From Gloeophyllum trabeum ATCC 11539 (Eukaryota > Basidiomycota > Agaricomycetes > Gloeophyllales > Gloeophyllaceae), in NCBI RefSeq assembly GCF_000344685.1, contig NW_006920410.1, forward strand, positions 1,634,608-1,698,607: a DNA stretch of 64,000 bases, in the 5' to 3' direction. Below are positions 9,253-21,372 of this stretch, piece by piece; within the stretch, counting starts at the first letter, position 1; each line of letters opens with the position of its first letter. The notes beneath the pieces were generated by a model. That model did no database searches. It was not told where the DNA came from and saw only the letters and a list, made by a program, of their open reading frames with translations. A program made the position numbers and the translations under genes.

Positions 9253-11248
9253 TTATTCTACCACTGCGTCTTCAGAAACTAGTCTAGCAACCCGGAACTC
9301 CCTCAACCGCTTCTTCGCCGCTCTCGAATGGTTATTCAGCCCGCCGTCAAACGCCCAGCTCGCGTCCCTCCAACTAAGCCTTTCTGGTTCTGTACCTCGC
9401 CGCAAGGAGTACTCGCGCAATAAACGCGCGCCGCCGGGCTGCAGGCAGGGTGTGACGACGAAGACCAGAAGACGAAGAATAGTTACTCACGTGCTCCTTG
9501 AGATACGCCGTAGCGTCTACCAGAAACCCTTCTATCAGCAGTACACACCTCTGCGGGTTCTCAGCCACATATTCTTCTGCCTTCTCCTTCGTCCACACTG
9601 CGCCCGACCACTCTTCCTCTTCGTCGTGCGGGCGATGGCGATCGCCACGGCTCTTCTCGTGCATATACTGCCGCGCATCTTCGATATCGTCTCCGCGCGC
9701 TGTGCGGAGGCTGTACACGAGTCCGAGACGGTGGAGAGCGAGGATGATCCATTTGGAGGGATCCCAATCTAGCCATGACGGGCCGGAGCGGAAGTCATGT
9801 GGGAAGGCGTGCTAGGTAGGAATGGTAAGCATATTTTTCCGTCCGCCTCTGGGTTCGCGGACGTGTAACATACGTGCTGTGGTGGGACCTCAAATCAACC
9901 TAGGGACCTCGGTGAGAATTGAAGAGAGCTTACGAAGTTGTGGTTGCCCTCGCCAGCGGTTAGGACAGCGAGAAGCTAGACGCACTTCGTCACAGCTCTT
10001 GGTAAGGCGGATAAGCGCGACTTACGAAGTTGCCCCGGGAGGTGTTCTCGTCTGAATATGGCTGGAGGCCGTCCCAATGCGCCAACCTGAAGAGCCATCA
10101 AATAAATTCCCGTGAACTTGTTAATATTGCCGATGTACTACTGACGAGTTCACGAAGAATGTACAGTGCCAAACTGGGGTTCGTGCGCATGTGTGAATGC
10201 GCTTCATTCGTCATTGACATGGAGAGGACCCGCTCACCGAATATTCTCGCCGTCAATCCCGCCCAGATGAAGCTGCCCATGGCATCGCCCCATAGAGCAC
10301 CGAGGAGCGTAGGAAATCCCAGACCGAGACCAATAGCCAGAAACACTGACCACGCGGGGAGAAATCAGCATATATCATACGGAACGAATATGAACGTGAT
10401 TTCATACCGAAGTATTTGTGCTGCCATGCGACGACTGGATGGAAGAGAGGATGTCAGGATACAATAAACTCGTCCCTCGATGGTGAACAAAATGAAGTTA
10501 CCTGGATCGTTCTCGAGGTCTTCCTTGTCGACCAGCGCCATCTTTTCGTACACAGGCTTGAAGAATATCCAGCCTACATGTGAGAACAGGAGACCGCGCG
10601 TTGCGGAATATCTGTGATAGAAACTCATGTATCAGACCCTGGATGTTGGGATATCTGGGGTACTCACGGGTCGTGTACTGGATCATCTGTGAATCTCTAT
10701 GTAGGTTCCGGTGAGTACAGAATATCGGAGGAAGACGTAGGGGCATACATGGTGCAACCTATGTCTCAAACACCTACGTAATGGAGTCAAGACGGATGCC
10801 GGCAGGTACTCTGTCATGCACCGATGCTTACCACCACTGCAGTCACGATCGCGTTGTCCAGTTAGCGGCGATCAAATAAGCGCGAATTCCATGACGCACT
10901 TTGATAGATCCTTGGAAAGCGGAGGAGCCGAGGATGGCGAGCACGACTCGGACGCCTGGCTTGGCCCTGAATGCACGGTGCGACCACAGCCGGTGGTAAC
11001 CAATAGTGATCCTGAGAGGTGATCCTAAGCTGCAAGTCATGAAATGGACGAGAGACTGCAACGCACCCGAACTCAGCCAGCTGCCATAATACGAACGCGA
11101 GGACAAGGGTCGCGCGTGGTACGGCGTAGACGGGGCGGTAGTAGATGCCCACAAGAGCAGCTATATGCGCGCCGACGAAGAAGACGGCGTTGCTCCACCA
11201 TACCTTGGGCCGGCGCGTCTTGAAGGCGACCTGGGGCGAGGGGGTCAT
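9253..11248 (-). CDS. OLE1: Stearoyl-CoA delta-9 desaturase with cytochrome b5 domain
   Basis: ER membrane di-iron enzyme that makes palmitoleic and oleic acids; the fused C-terminal cytochrome b5 supplies electrons. Fourteen exons close in phase to 412 residues: 11248-11067, 11011-10900, 10836-10832, 10773-10749, 10696-10668, 10611-10502, 10434-10408, 10345-10238, 10173-10146, 10086-10026, 9975-9934, 9876-9874, 9811-9491 and 9438-9253. The three histidine boxes are HRLWSH, HRLHH and HNFHH. Cytochrome b5 carries the heme motif KEHPGGARLL after VWTKEKAEEYV. Two exons are only 5 and 3 nt, and each is needed for, or lies next to, a histidine box. The gene diverges from cutC. Confidence 0.95.
9874..9876 (-). 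other. OLE1: 3-nt microexon (CAC, His) of OLE1
   Basis: Read on the minus strand, CCACCACAG|CAC|GTATGT gives perfect acceptor and donor signals around one codon. The flanking introns are 57 nt (9933-9877) and 62 nt (9873-9812). Inclusion yields GNHNFHHAFPHDF, the family's third histidine box; omission yields HNFHA and loses an iron ligand. Confidence 0.85.
10832..10836 (-). other. OLE1: 5-nt microexon (TGGTG) of OLE1
   Basis: On the minus strand CTGCAG|TGGTG|GTAAGC. Joined to ATCAAA upstream and GTGTTTGAG downstream it reads SIKWWCLRHRLHH, the expected approach to the second histidine box. Flanking introns are 63 and 58 nt. Omission shifts the frame. Confidence 0.88.
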
Positions 11249-11655
11249 TGTCGGGGTTCAAAGAGCGTCGGCGCGATTATAGGATATATGCGCGTAAATG
11301 ATGTTGGGAATGTCATGATGAGTGACAAATGCCGTGCCATTGATGGTGGGGAACGATCGCGGTTGGGCTGTTGTGCTTCCGAAAGTGTAGCATCGGAGGA
11401 TCACTACGGGAGTCAAGGTGATGTCCTGCCACGTGTCTCGCGGTCCGCCTTCCTTCGTACTCTCCATCGGTGGTCAGTCCGACTGAGGCCTCCACGGCAT
11501 GAATGCAAACAGTCCCGGTGCTGACTCTCCCCGTGCGCGGTCAGTCGTGCCGAACTAATCTTTCGAATTCAACGCAGCTTATCTTATCTAGGCTTCTCAA
11601 TGATCGAGCCAATCAACTACGCTCTGATCGCCACACTCACCTCCGGTGCCACGAA
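11249..11655. promoter_or_regulatory. Divergent OLE1/cutC promoter region
   Basis: About 400 bp between two diverging start codons, with no coding sequence that I can support. No individual binding site could be assigned with confidence. Confidence 0.4.
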
Positions 11656-12791
11656 ATGCATCGGATCGTGCTTGAAGTCTGCGTAGACTCTGTGGAATCA
11701 GCCGTTGCGTAAGTTTCCTGTCCGTCGTTCTCCGAATGACTCGTTCAGTAATCGGTCTAACAGAGCCGTCAACGGAGGTGCTGACCGTCTAGAGGTATGC
11801 GCGAATATCGGCGTCGGAGGGGGCACGACACCAAGCATGGGTCTCCTCAAGGCCATCTCCTCCGTTGTGCCTCATACCCCACTTATGGTGAGCCAATTCC
11901 CTTATTGCTCTCCATACGGTGCAACTAAATTGATATACTTGGTAGGTCATGATTCGACCGAGGATCGGAGACTTCCTGTACTCCGGGTCTGAATTTGATG
12001 TAATGCTGGAGGATATACGGGCATTCACGCAACTAGGCACCGCCTCGGGCATTGTCTTTGGCATCCTAGATGCAGCCGGAGAGGTGGATGTCGCGCGTTC
12101 GCGCAAGTCCGTCCGTTCATGATACCTGATACGATATTGCCGGCTAAAATGCATGCCTCGACAGGATTGTGGAAGAAGCTTCTCCCCTCCAAGGTACTTC
12201 ATTGTCAACAGAGAGTGATATAGCTGAAGCGCGGTTCCATTAGTTTGTTTCCATCGGGCATTCGACATGACGAGGGCCGCGGAAGAAGGTAGTGCATGTA
12301 GTATCGTACTGCTCGTTCTGCTTATTGGTCTCACTTCAATCTCATAGCATACGACATGGTAGCCTCTATCTCCGGAGTTACCAGGATATTGACGAGGTAT
12401 TTCCCCCCCTAAATTGAGGGACACACGCTCACATAGAACCATTCCCAGCGGCCTGTCTCCTTCCGCTCCTTCTTCCCTTCCAACTCTCTGCTCCCTATTT
12501 CGCTATAGATCACGCCCGAAGGCGGACTCCCGTCAGGGTCCTAAACTCCTAGTCGGCTCCGGAATAAACCCCGGAACTATCCAGCCCGTATTAGACGCGC
12601 TTTTGTCTCTCGGCCTGGAAGAAGTCCATATGAGTGGAGGGCGGTGGGTGGAAGGCGGTATGCAATTCCGACGAGACGGGTTGGGTATGGGTGCCGGACG
12701 ACAGGTCGAATGGTCGGTCTGGCGTACAAGTGAGCAGGCAGTGAGGGAGGTCAGAGAGATCCTAGACAAGGCTACCGTACATGCAGCATGA
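11656..12791 (+). CDS. cutC: CutC-family copper homeostasis protein
   Basis: TIM-barrel protein of the CutC family, linked to copper handling in bacteria and animals; the biochemical role in fungi is not settled. The start MHRIVLEVCVDSVESAVA matches the family N terminus. Introns remove in phase to give NGGADRLEVCANIGVGGGTT, VMIRPRIGDFLYSGSE, FHRAFDMTRAAEEAYD, SGLSPSAP and then KLLVGSGINPGTI, EEVHMSGG. The exon carrying IVEEASPLQ is short (about 29 nt). Final length about 265 residues, close to the human protein. The gene ends about 95 bp from the convergent hydrolase gene. Confidence 0.93.
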
Positions 12792-12886
12792 AGAACCCTC
12801 GACATTGGCCCTCCGGGAGTGTATCTCTTCAACGGCCTCGAATATCGGGACACGCTACTTCATGCATTATTCTAGTTTCTGTTTAC

Positions 12887-14484
12887 TCAGTTCTTTTGAG
12901 CGGCAAGGTAGGATTGCTCCTTAAGGTCCTTTCCTGCCACCAGTCTCCCTCTGACGAACACCTTCCTGATGCTCCTATCATCACCCAAGAAAACCCACTT
13001 CGCCACCAACGCCCTCCCGTCCTCCTCCCACCCCTCCACATTCACATTATCATCCAACCCCACATCCACCACCAGCGCATCAAACTCCTTCCCAGGCTCA
13101 AAGTTCCCCACCTTCCGCTCGAGGCCCACAACCCCAGCCCCGCCCATCGTCCCCAACCACACCACCTCCTCCAGGGCCAACTTCAGCTTATCATCCCCAG
13201 TATGCATCACGCGGTGGCGCGAGACGTTCGACGCCTGGCGCATCCCCTCGAGGATCGACGGCGAGTAGCCCGCGCTGCAGTCCGTGCCGAGCCCGACCTT
13301 GATCCCGCGCTCGAGCAGCTCGCGCACCATGCACTCCCCGTCCGTGAGGCACGTGTTGCTCGTCGGGTTATGCGCGACGCCCGCGCCGCGGCGCTGCAGG
13401 ATGGACATGTCCAGCGGCGTGAGGTGGATCGCGTGCGCGACAACGGTTTGCGAGTGCATGAGCCCCACGGCATCATAGACGGAGGCGTAGCAGGGTGCGT
13501 CGGGGTACATCTTTTTCATGTACTCGACGTCCGGGAGTGCTTCTAGGCTCACGTCAGGACGAGTGTATGCGCGACTTCGCAATAAAATGAGGGGTCGCAC
13601 CCGACATGTGCAGCTGCACGGGGATCACATCCCCGCCTTTGTTCTGACTGAGTTCCCCCAGCCCCTTCAAATACTCCGGCACCACATACGTCGCCCCCCG
13701 CGGCTGCACACACCCCCTCACCAGTTTCCCCTCCGGATCAATCCTCCGCGCATACTCCACCACCTCTCTCGAATGCTTCAGCCCCTCCTCCACGCTCCCT
13801 TCCCCATTACCCGCCGTCACCCGGTGGTTGATGCAGAGCTTGCCCACGAGCGCGCGCTGCCCGTGCCGTAGGCACGCGTCCATGAGCACCTTCGTCGCGG
13901 GTACGTGGATGGTGGAGTTGTACGCGGCCGTCGTCGTCCCGTTCTCCAGCAGCTTCGGAACGAGCGCGGAGTAGACGCGCTCGGCTTTGGCGGTGTCGGC
14001 GTAGGAGGCTTCGATCGGGTCGGTCATGTGCACGACCCATTCGCGGAGGGGCCATTCCATGCCCAGGGCATTGTTGGGCCATTGCGGGGCGTGCTATCAC
14101 AGAAGGTCAGCTTTCGAGGTGGATTACTTGGATGAGGATACTGACGAAGTGGCAGTCTATCAGACCGGGGAAGAGGAACTGTAGCTTCCCTAGCACGACG
14201 ACAGTCGCGTTTTCGAACCCCTGAGCTGAATATTTCTTCTGTGCGGCTTCAGCACTGTCGACTTCACCATCGAGGAAGCGTATCGTTCCATCTGTATCAA
14301 CGCCGAGGGCCGCCTTGGGTAGGATCTCGAGCTGGGATAACGACTTGGAGTGGACAATGCGACCATAGTATACCGTTGTCTTCGGTAATGAGTCGATTGC
14401 AGTCGAATACGATGGTGGTGGAACATCCTCCTCCGGGGAATGGTAGCGAGGAGACCTGCGCCTGAGGAAGGGTAAACAAAACAT
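12887..14484 (-). CDS. Guanine deaminase-like amidohydrolase
   Basis: Metal-dependent amidohydrolase most like guanine deaminase (guanine to xanthine, purine salvage). Two introns are removed: one joins DCHF to HAPQWPNNALGMEW, giving the HxH zinc motif; the other (ending at GAGCCTAG) joins VQLHMSE to ALPDVEYMKKMYP. Further family motifs are VVAHAIHL, AHNPTSNT and GTDCSAGYSPS. The length, about 495 residues, suits the family. Odd point: where guanine deaminases usually have PRF followed by a Ser/Cys-rich stretch, this protein reads QPRGATYVV, so substrate preference may differ. The N terminus (MFCLPFLRRRSPRYHS) is longer than usual and its start is uncertain. The interior around 12960-14060 is unusually GC-rich, which creates long shadow frames. 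Confidence 0.85.
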
Positions 14485-14817
14485 TGAAGATACCGATTAT
14501 CTCAAGAGTCGTAGTTTGCAGATATAAGATCGGATGCTTGCTTCTACATTCCAGCAATGTGGGAACAGGGCAACATGAGGAGAACACAGAAGCAAGCACC
14601 TATCCATAGTATTCGCTGAAGGAGGTATAAATAGGGACGATGACGGCACTGCAGCTTATCGGTCCAAGACGCAAGGCGAATATATCTAACGGTCAAGTCA
14701 GATGATATGATCAAACGTAAGGCGGTCCACAGAACGTTGTATAAGAGAACAACATGGTGGAACTACTAGTGTGGTGGGAGATCTCGGATGCACGTCCGCG
14801 GGAGATTGGCCACCGAA
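14485..14817. other. Intergenic between tandem minus-strand genes
   Basis: About 330 bp. It should hold the promoter of the guanine deaminase-like gene and the 3' end of the lipid-droplet hydrolase gene. I see no gene or clear repeat. Confidence 0.4.
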
Positions 14818-16065
14818 TTATATGAAACCGCCAGACTTCAGCCATTCGAGGCACTGCGACGCGACCAGTTCTCCGTGGTCTACGTGCAGCATATTAGAGT
14901 CGTTGACAAGTAAAACGGAGTAGGATGCCTACTTATGCAGAACGCATGGGGAATGTCACTAGGGCCGTGGAACACCCTCATGCTTCCGGGGTCAGGATTA
15001 AAGAGCCGCAGGATCGCGTCTTTCTGCTCTCCAACCCACATATCCTGATCTCCAAAGTAAAGACAGATACGGTGTCGGTTCTCGTCCATGAGAGCAATGT
15101 CGAGTTCACGGATCGTTTGCATTTCGTCGTGCGCCATAGTCAGCACCGCGAAGACAGAGGGAGGAGAACGAAGCCATCTAAGCAGCACCTGGAGTTGTGC
15201 CGGTGGCCAGTCCCTGAGGATTAGCGAGACCATTTTGGTCGGCCATATCCGGCTCGTCGTAGAAAGGGTTGATAGTATCCTGGGAAATGGTCCGCGGAAC
15301 AGCCACTGGAAAGCGACTTGACAAAACTGCGACCAAGATGTAAAGGAGTCAGCGTACCGACCAACGACGCCCGTAAGGCGTTTGAAGGATGTGTTGAATA
15401 GTAGGAAAGAGGAGGAAGACTTCGGCGATATGATCATGTCTGGCTTTGAGAGCCTACACGAGCATCATGGATTGAACCTACAAAGACATGTCGCTAAATT
15501 TGCTCACTTGCAGGGTAATCCACGTTCCTACGCTGTGGCCGATCATGACTATTCTGGTGTTGTCGCCATATGCCGACTTCAGGGAATCGAGTACTTCGAT
15601 GACTGCTTGCACTTGAGCGGTAAGGCAGACTCGCTCAGGGTGCGAGAACACATTATCGTCCGCAAGTCCCGGAGTCTGCCCAAGGTAAGAGTGCGCTAAA
15701 ATGGCTAGCCGGGAAGAGCTAGAAGCAGCCGTCTTGTCGTATATAGTGGAAAGGAAAGGCGTGTAGAAAGCAAGGTGCCCTGGATTACCTAGCTAGTCAC
15801 ATCAGAGACAGTCTGGCTGCAGAACTCGGGATGATTGACCAGGTATGAACAAAATCAGTGTGGACTGCGCGCCCGGCTCAGGCCCCTTGGAGAAGGGCCA
15901 CCAAAGGACATGAGAGGCTCCGAGCGGGTCTGCGTGCTTATATATAGCGTTCTGAGAGGGCTCGCTGGCATCTGCAGCCATGGTGATATCCGCTGGCCAT
16001 GGTTGCAGGAAGGGGGGAAGTGACTCGGGCGCCATAGTCAAGACGGACGTCGAGGGGAAGGTCAA
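14818..16065 (-). CDS. Lipid droplet-associated hydrolase (LDAH family)
   Basis: Alpha/beta-hydrolase of the LDAH/C2orf43 family, whose members bind lipid droplets; yeast Ldh1 is a relative. The oxyanion segment FIPGNPGHLAFYTPFL appears after one intron is removed (near 15790-15845). The nucleophile elbow is IGHSVGTW (Ser). The fragment EVFLLFPTIQHI is also a family feature. The C terminus needs an intron with donor ATAA|GTAGGC to read PHAFCINHGELVASQCLEWL and stop at 14818. The catalytic His is probably the one in PHAF. The start is MTFPSTS or the internal MAPESLPP. Roughly 325 residues. Confidence 0.85.
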
Positions 16066-16399
16066 GCGTCAGCTCGAGTACGTTGAAGAGTGGCGGTCAA
16101 ACGTCTTTCCGAGACCTGGTCACATTGGCATTCCTGCTTGCCATTCCTGTGCCCATTCCTTCCTAATACACTTTATAGATGCTTGATACGCCAGAGCCAA
16201 CGATGATGGCAGCAATGCATCATAACAGAGATTAAACTGGAGGATTTCTACATACCGCCACCGTGACGGATGAGAAACAACGTTGCCCGATTAGGGGTCA
16301 ACATCGAACACCCACGTGGAGTACCAAATATAGTAACGTGGAATGAAGCATGCACTGTGCGTACTGCTCAGGCTCTTGCGCACTGGCAACGACGATCTG
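16066..16399. promoter_or_regulatory. Divergent LDAH/SEC8 promoter region
   Basis: About 330 bp between diverging genes. No supported coding sequence or identifiable element. Confidence 0.35.
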
Positions 16400-19300
16400 A
16401 TGTCTCGTAGCTCTCCGTTTCCTACAAACTCTGCCAGACGCGCCCGTTCCCCTCCTCTGCCAAACGGAAATGACGCTCAGTCGAGCTCGTACACGAATCC
16501 GACTCGCCCGCTGCAGATAAACCGGCCCCCTTCCCGTCCCACAACGCCGAGCAATGGCTCGATAGCTTCGCGCAACGGGCTCCCCAGCGGTCCCTCTCGT
16601 CCTCAACGATCTGAGCTTAGAAGCCGACAAGGTTCCGACTATTACTCTGCGTCTGAACAAGCATCCACGTCGTCTCTCCATAGTGGCTACGATGCACGAG
16701 ACCGGCGGGACAGTGTCACAACCACCCGCTCGGACGCCTCGTACCCATCCCGATCGCGACGCCCTGAGCGCGCTATGACAGGAAGTAGTATGCAATCCGA
16801 GGATGCTGACGCGGCGAGCCCGTCTCTGGCCAAAGTCATGTCTGCCTTTCAGACTGCCGGTGCAAGAAAACGTGCTATGACGAACGGGAGTGCCGACACG
16901 GAATGGGAGAGGGAGCGAGAGAAAGCCATTGAGGCTGAGAAGATCAGACAGAAGAGGATAAGGGATAAGGGCATGAGGTTGAATGGCAAAGCCAAAGCAG
17001 GTGACATCGATGGTACGCTCTCATCTCACCCGAAGACTGCCTACCAAATTCCTTGGTATATGTGTACGGTATATTGGGTCTCTGACTTACACCCGTTGTT
17101 CTCTGTATATAGCTGTCTTAGATCAAATCAAAGACGACTGGGAGTTTGTTATCGACCCCGATGTTAGTCATTCAGTGAACTCGGCATTGCCGTTCCTTGA
17201 GCCGTCTTATTGATTTTGTTTGATACCCGAACAGTTCAATCCCGTGGATCTTGCGCTCCAGCTGTTGGATGAATCATCTACCGGGAAAGATATCGACTCC
17301 TTCCGCCGCACAAAGGATTTGCTCTCGAGAGCGCTGAAGGGATCAGTAGACAGTACGTTCATGGTCTCGTTATTGATAAGTTGATTGCTTGAATTTACAG
17401 CCACTGTTGCATCGCCCTGGATGTATATTACTTTCTTCAGAGCACTATGAAGCCTTTGCTGCATCTCTTCCGCATCACGCGTCCTTGTTAAGTCACCTAG
17501 GACTGGTCCAGACACAAATATCAGATGCACGAACAGCGTTACAAGAAGCGAAGGATTCCCTTGGGACGAAACGTAGCGACCTTGTTCAGCTATGGACCAG
17601 AGGCCAGACGGTGGACGAAATGTTACGGATATTGGATCAGATGTACGTGGCGTAATCACCCACCGCAAAGCCTGTTGACCTTCAAGGATAAGCAGTGAAC
17701 ATCTCAAATCAGTCCCTGACGTCCTGGAGACGCTAATGTCCGAGAAACGGCTGCTTCAAGCTTCTGTTCTCCTCATAAGAAGTTTGAAAATAATTAATAA
17801 GCCGGATATGCTCGAAATCGGTGCCCTGTCTGATCTGCGAAGCTACCTCGTGGGACAGGAAACAGTAAGTTGCTTCATCCTTATACAGGATTATCCCTTG
17901 GTTAATGACATGACTCCCCAGGCGATTCGAGATATTCTAATCGACGAGTTACACAGCCACCTGTATCTGAAGTCATTCTGGTGCGAGTCGCGCTGGACCT
18001 CCTACACACCTGGGCAGCAGACTTGTGCGTTTCTCGGCCAGCAGGTGATTGCTGTTGATCTAACTCTCGCCCGCAGTCCCGAAAATGGAGTTCGACAGCG
18101 ATCCCTTGCTAGGGGAGTCCAAGGCAATAGGGCAACCGAGCTCTCAGGGATCTGCTCGCCCGGCTCGCCTAGCCCGATATCTCCAGGACCTTGCATTACG
18201 GCCGAATGACCCGCCTTACGACTTAAGTGAGCCGAACTTTCGGAACAGTGTCTCTGGACAGCGTCTTGCGGAGAGCGGCCTCGCGGCCTCGCCTTCTCTA
18301 ACTGTGCTCTCGGGACTTGTGTCTTCGAATTCCATGGACGCGATCTTGCAGTCGAACCAGCAGAATCCCGAGTCTGACTCGTTCTCATATATCGAGACAC
18401 TCCTGGAATCTCTGGCTGTTCTCGGGAAACTGGGGAATGCTCTCGATGTGGTTGCTCAGCGCTTGCCGGGCGAGATATACTCGCTGGTCGAGGCCACCCT
18501 TGACGAAGTAGCCGAGAGAGCAGAGTATGGCCGCAGGTCCTCGCTTGCCATTGGCGCGAATATGAGTCGACCGGATGGCGTATACGTATTTTCTGGCATG
18601 TCTAACCTCGGCGCGACTATTTCTATGACCACATTGTCCGTTACTGGACCTATGAAAGGCTCCTTCATCAGCCCTTCGTCCCTTAGACTGGCCGCGCTGG
18701 AGTCTTCGTCGAAGCAAGTAGACCATGAAATCCTGAGAGATCTATTTTGGACGTTGTATTCCAAGTTCGATGCAGTTAGCCAAGGACTGAGGGTCGTCTA
18801 TGAAGTAGCAAACCGGATTGGATCTGTACGTCGCTTGTCTATATGTCTGCTGTGGCGCCTGCCACGACTTCGGTATAGACGCTGATGCCGGGGACATACT
18901 ATCACAGCGAAGGGACTTCAAAGATTCATCTGAGACAAAGCCCGGTAATCTCTTTCCGATTGCTGAGGTCTGGGCACCTTTGCAAGCTGAGGTGAGCCAA
19001 TTGCGTAGGCCATTTCCCCGCCACACTCTGAGACTCTTTACAGATGCGCACACTATTGAATGACTACCTCAATGATGAAGAGCACGGGTCCGTCTCCGGG
19101 CGAAATCCTATCTCCTCCATCAACGAGATACTACGTGAGAACAGGTTCTCGAGAGATAAAGGGAAGGTGAGGGAGCTGGCCTTTTGTCTATGGTATCGTG
19201 CCTCATGGTTTGTGGTCCGGATGGCAGCCTGTCTTCCGGTTCGCAGATACTGATATGAAAGCAGCTACCAAGACTTTAAGACACTACGAGGATGATTTGA

Positions 19301-21336
19301 CTCGCGTCTTGCGTGACACGGTTCCTGGGCTCGTTCATGGGTCATCTGAGAATGCAACCCAATCAACATTGTCAAACGTTGGGGCGTCCGACGACCGTCT
19401 TTTAGGCTCGGGACAACACCACAGGCTCCTCATCAAGCCCGACGCTTTCCATGTCAGCGTGTTATTCCAGCCCACCCTTGCCTTCTTGGAGCGGTTGGCT
19501 GAAGTGCTGCCATCTGGCTTGGAGAGTGCCAGAGCGTCGAGCGCGGTCCTTGAGGAATTCGTGCTGAAGGTCTATCTACCCCAGCTGGAAGAGAAGGTCT
19601 CTGAGCTCTTCCACCAATCAGTGACAGGCATGTCCTTACCTCGATTTCACATGAAACTGAATCCTTATGGTGTACTGTAAAGGACCTGACGCCTTCCGGC
19701 CTGACCCTACATCTCTGAAGTTATCACCGCAGCCGCTTGTCAAGGTAGGTCCTCCTGAATGTCGTGGATTCATTGATGTCTCATAAAAGCTCGCAGGCGA
19801 GCACCGAACTGATGGCTCTCATCAACTCACTATGCAACATGCTCCGTACAACTCCTTTCCATCGGGAGAATTATGCCCGTTTGATACTTACGGTCATCAT
19901 CCAGTTCTATCAGCGGTGTAGCGATCGATTCCAGGATTTAATATCCTTGCGAGCCTCATCTTATGACGGGGAACCTCGTATCGCTCTGGCTGCTCAGTGG
20001 GCTCAGAGGAGTGAATTAGCGCCTTGCCTGTCTGAACTCATGGGTGTAGCAGTACGTCGTTGTTACTCCAACTTCAGTGGTTACCGTTCTCACTTGTCTG
20101 CAGAGTACCGACGTGGCTAAGAAGCTGCAGCTATGCAGACAGGAGACGCACCTTGAAATCTGGCAGATCCTAAACGACCAGACTGTTAGCAAGGATGACC
20201 TAATATCTCCTCTGCGGAATCTATCTTCCCTTGGAACATTGTACCACAGTATAGTGCGCGGATTTGTCTCATCCTACGACTGATCTAACAAGATCTCTCT
20301 TTCTAGACGTGGCTAGCGAGTGAACTGACCAAGCTGAAGTCTGCCCCGGAGGACACATATTCACCAACAACACCTTTGAAGCTCGAACCTGTTTCCGCAG
20401 CCACCCCTTACACGCCGTACCTCCCGATACTCCCGTCCCTGCAGCAGACGGATGAGCTGACACTCCCCCTTTCTCGAGAAATGGCACTGTACGAAGTCCA
20501 CTTGATTTGGCACTGTTGGTCGATCTGACGTTCTTTTAATATAAGTCGCTTCCAAGCGCTGTTGAAGACGTACGATCAACTGAGCGAACTGATGCTGTAC
20601 TCTATGCGCATAGACGTCAGGTGTCGGACTATCCACTATCTTGATATGTCAATGCGAGAGGTGAGAATTCTCTCTCAGATCCCTACTGGGCCATACTGAC
20701 AGAATTAGCAGGGTAACTACGTCCTGGATGAAGAGCCCAGGGAACCTGATGCCTATGTTGTCGACCTCAATAAGGAACTGGTTGAATGCGAGGAATTTAT
20801 CACCAGCTCCCTACCACCAGCCCAGCAATTGTAAGGAATCTGCATTTACCTTTGGGTGCTTTGACTAAATCATCAAGCCAGCTTCGTTTTCGAGGGCCTT
20901 GGACAGCTAATGGAGCACCTCCTCATTTCCAATGCTCGGCATATACATCGTGCAAACGCTTTCGGTATCCGCAAAGTTCTTCGTAATATGATCGCTCTGC
21001 AGCAGAATCTTCGGTCGCTCACCGGTGCTTCACCTGACATCGAATTCACTCGTGCGAAGCGATACTACTCGTTGTTCTTCATATCGCCATCCGTCCGTAC
21101 TTCCCCTAGTTGAACTGAAAATTTACTGACCAAGGACATTGCAGGATATGCTGGATAGCATTCGTCAAAAGCAATCATATAACTTCGACGAATATAAGAC
21201 CATGCTGGGTTTGCAATGTGGCGTTGATCCTACTTTGGGTGAAGCTGGGATCGCCAAAGCAACAGATCGCAATTACAATATGTACGTTATCGATTTACAT
21301 GGACTGGAGCTGGAGAATTCAAGCGAAGACGGTTGA
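16400..21336 (+). CDS. SEC8: Exocyst complex component SEC8 (EXOC4)
   Basis: Subunit of the octameric exocyst that tethers secretory vesicles to the plasma membrane at growth sites. The N terminus is a long Ser/Pro/Arg-rich disordered region. The conserved Sec8 domain begins at VLDQIKDDWEFVIDPDFNPV and continues LALQLLDESSTGKDIDSF and YEAFAASLPHHASLLSHL, with coiled-coil signal (LVQTQISDARTALQEAK). Many short introns interrupt the gene, for example near 17010-17110, 17155-17235 and 17350-17440. The C terminus is rich in helical segments and ends MYVIDLHGLELENSSEDG. Roughly 1,300 residues, somewhat longer than yeast Sec8 because of the N-terminal extension. It ends only about 36 bp from the convergent LYR gene. 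Confidence 0.93.
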
Positions 21337-21372
21337 TGATGACCATGCTTATGGACCGCTTTCACGTTATAT

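Noticed and set aside
12788..14135. Plus-strand frames of up to 252 aa opposite the guanine deaminase-like gene
   Set aside because: Pro/His/Arg-rich composition typical of antisense GC-rich DNA; the minus strand encodes a clear amidohydrolase.
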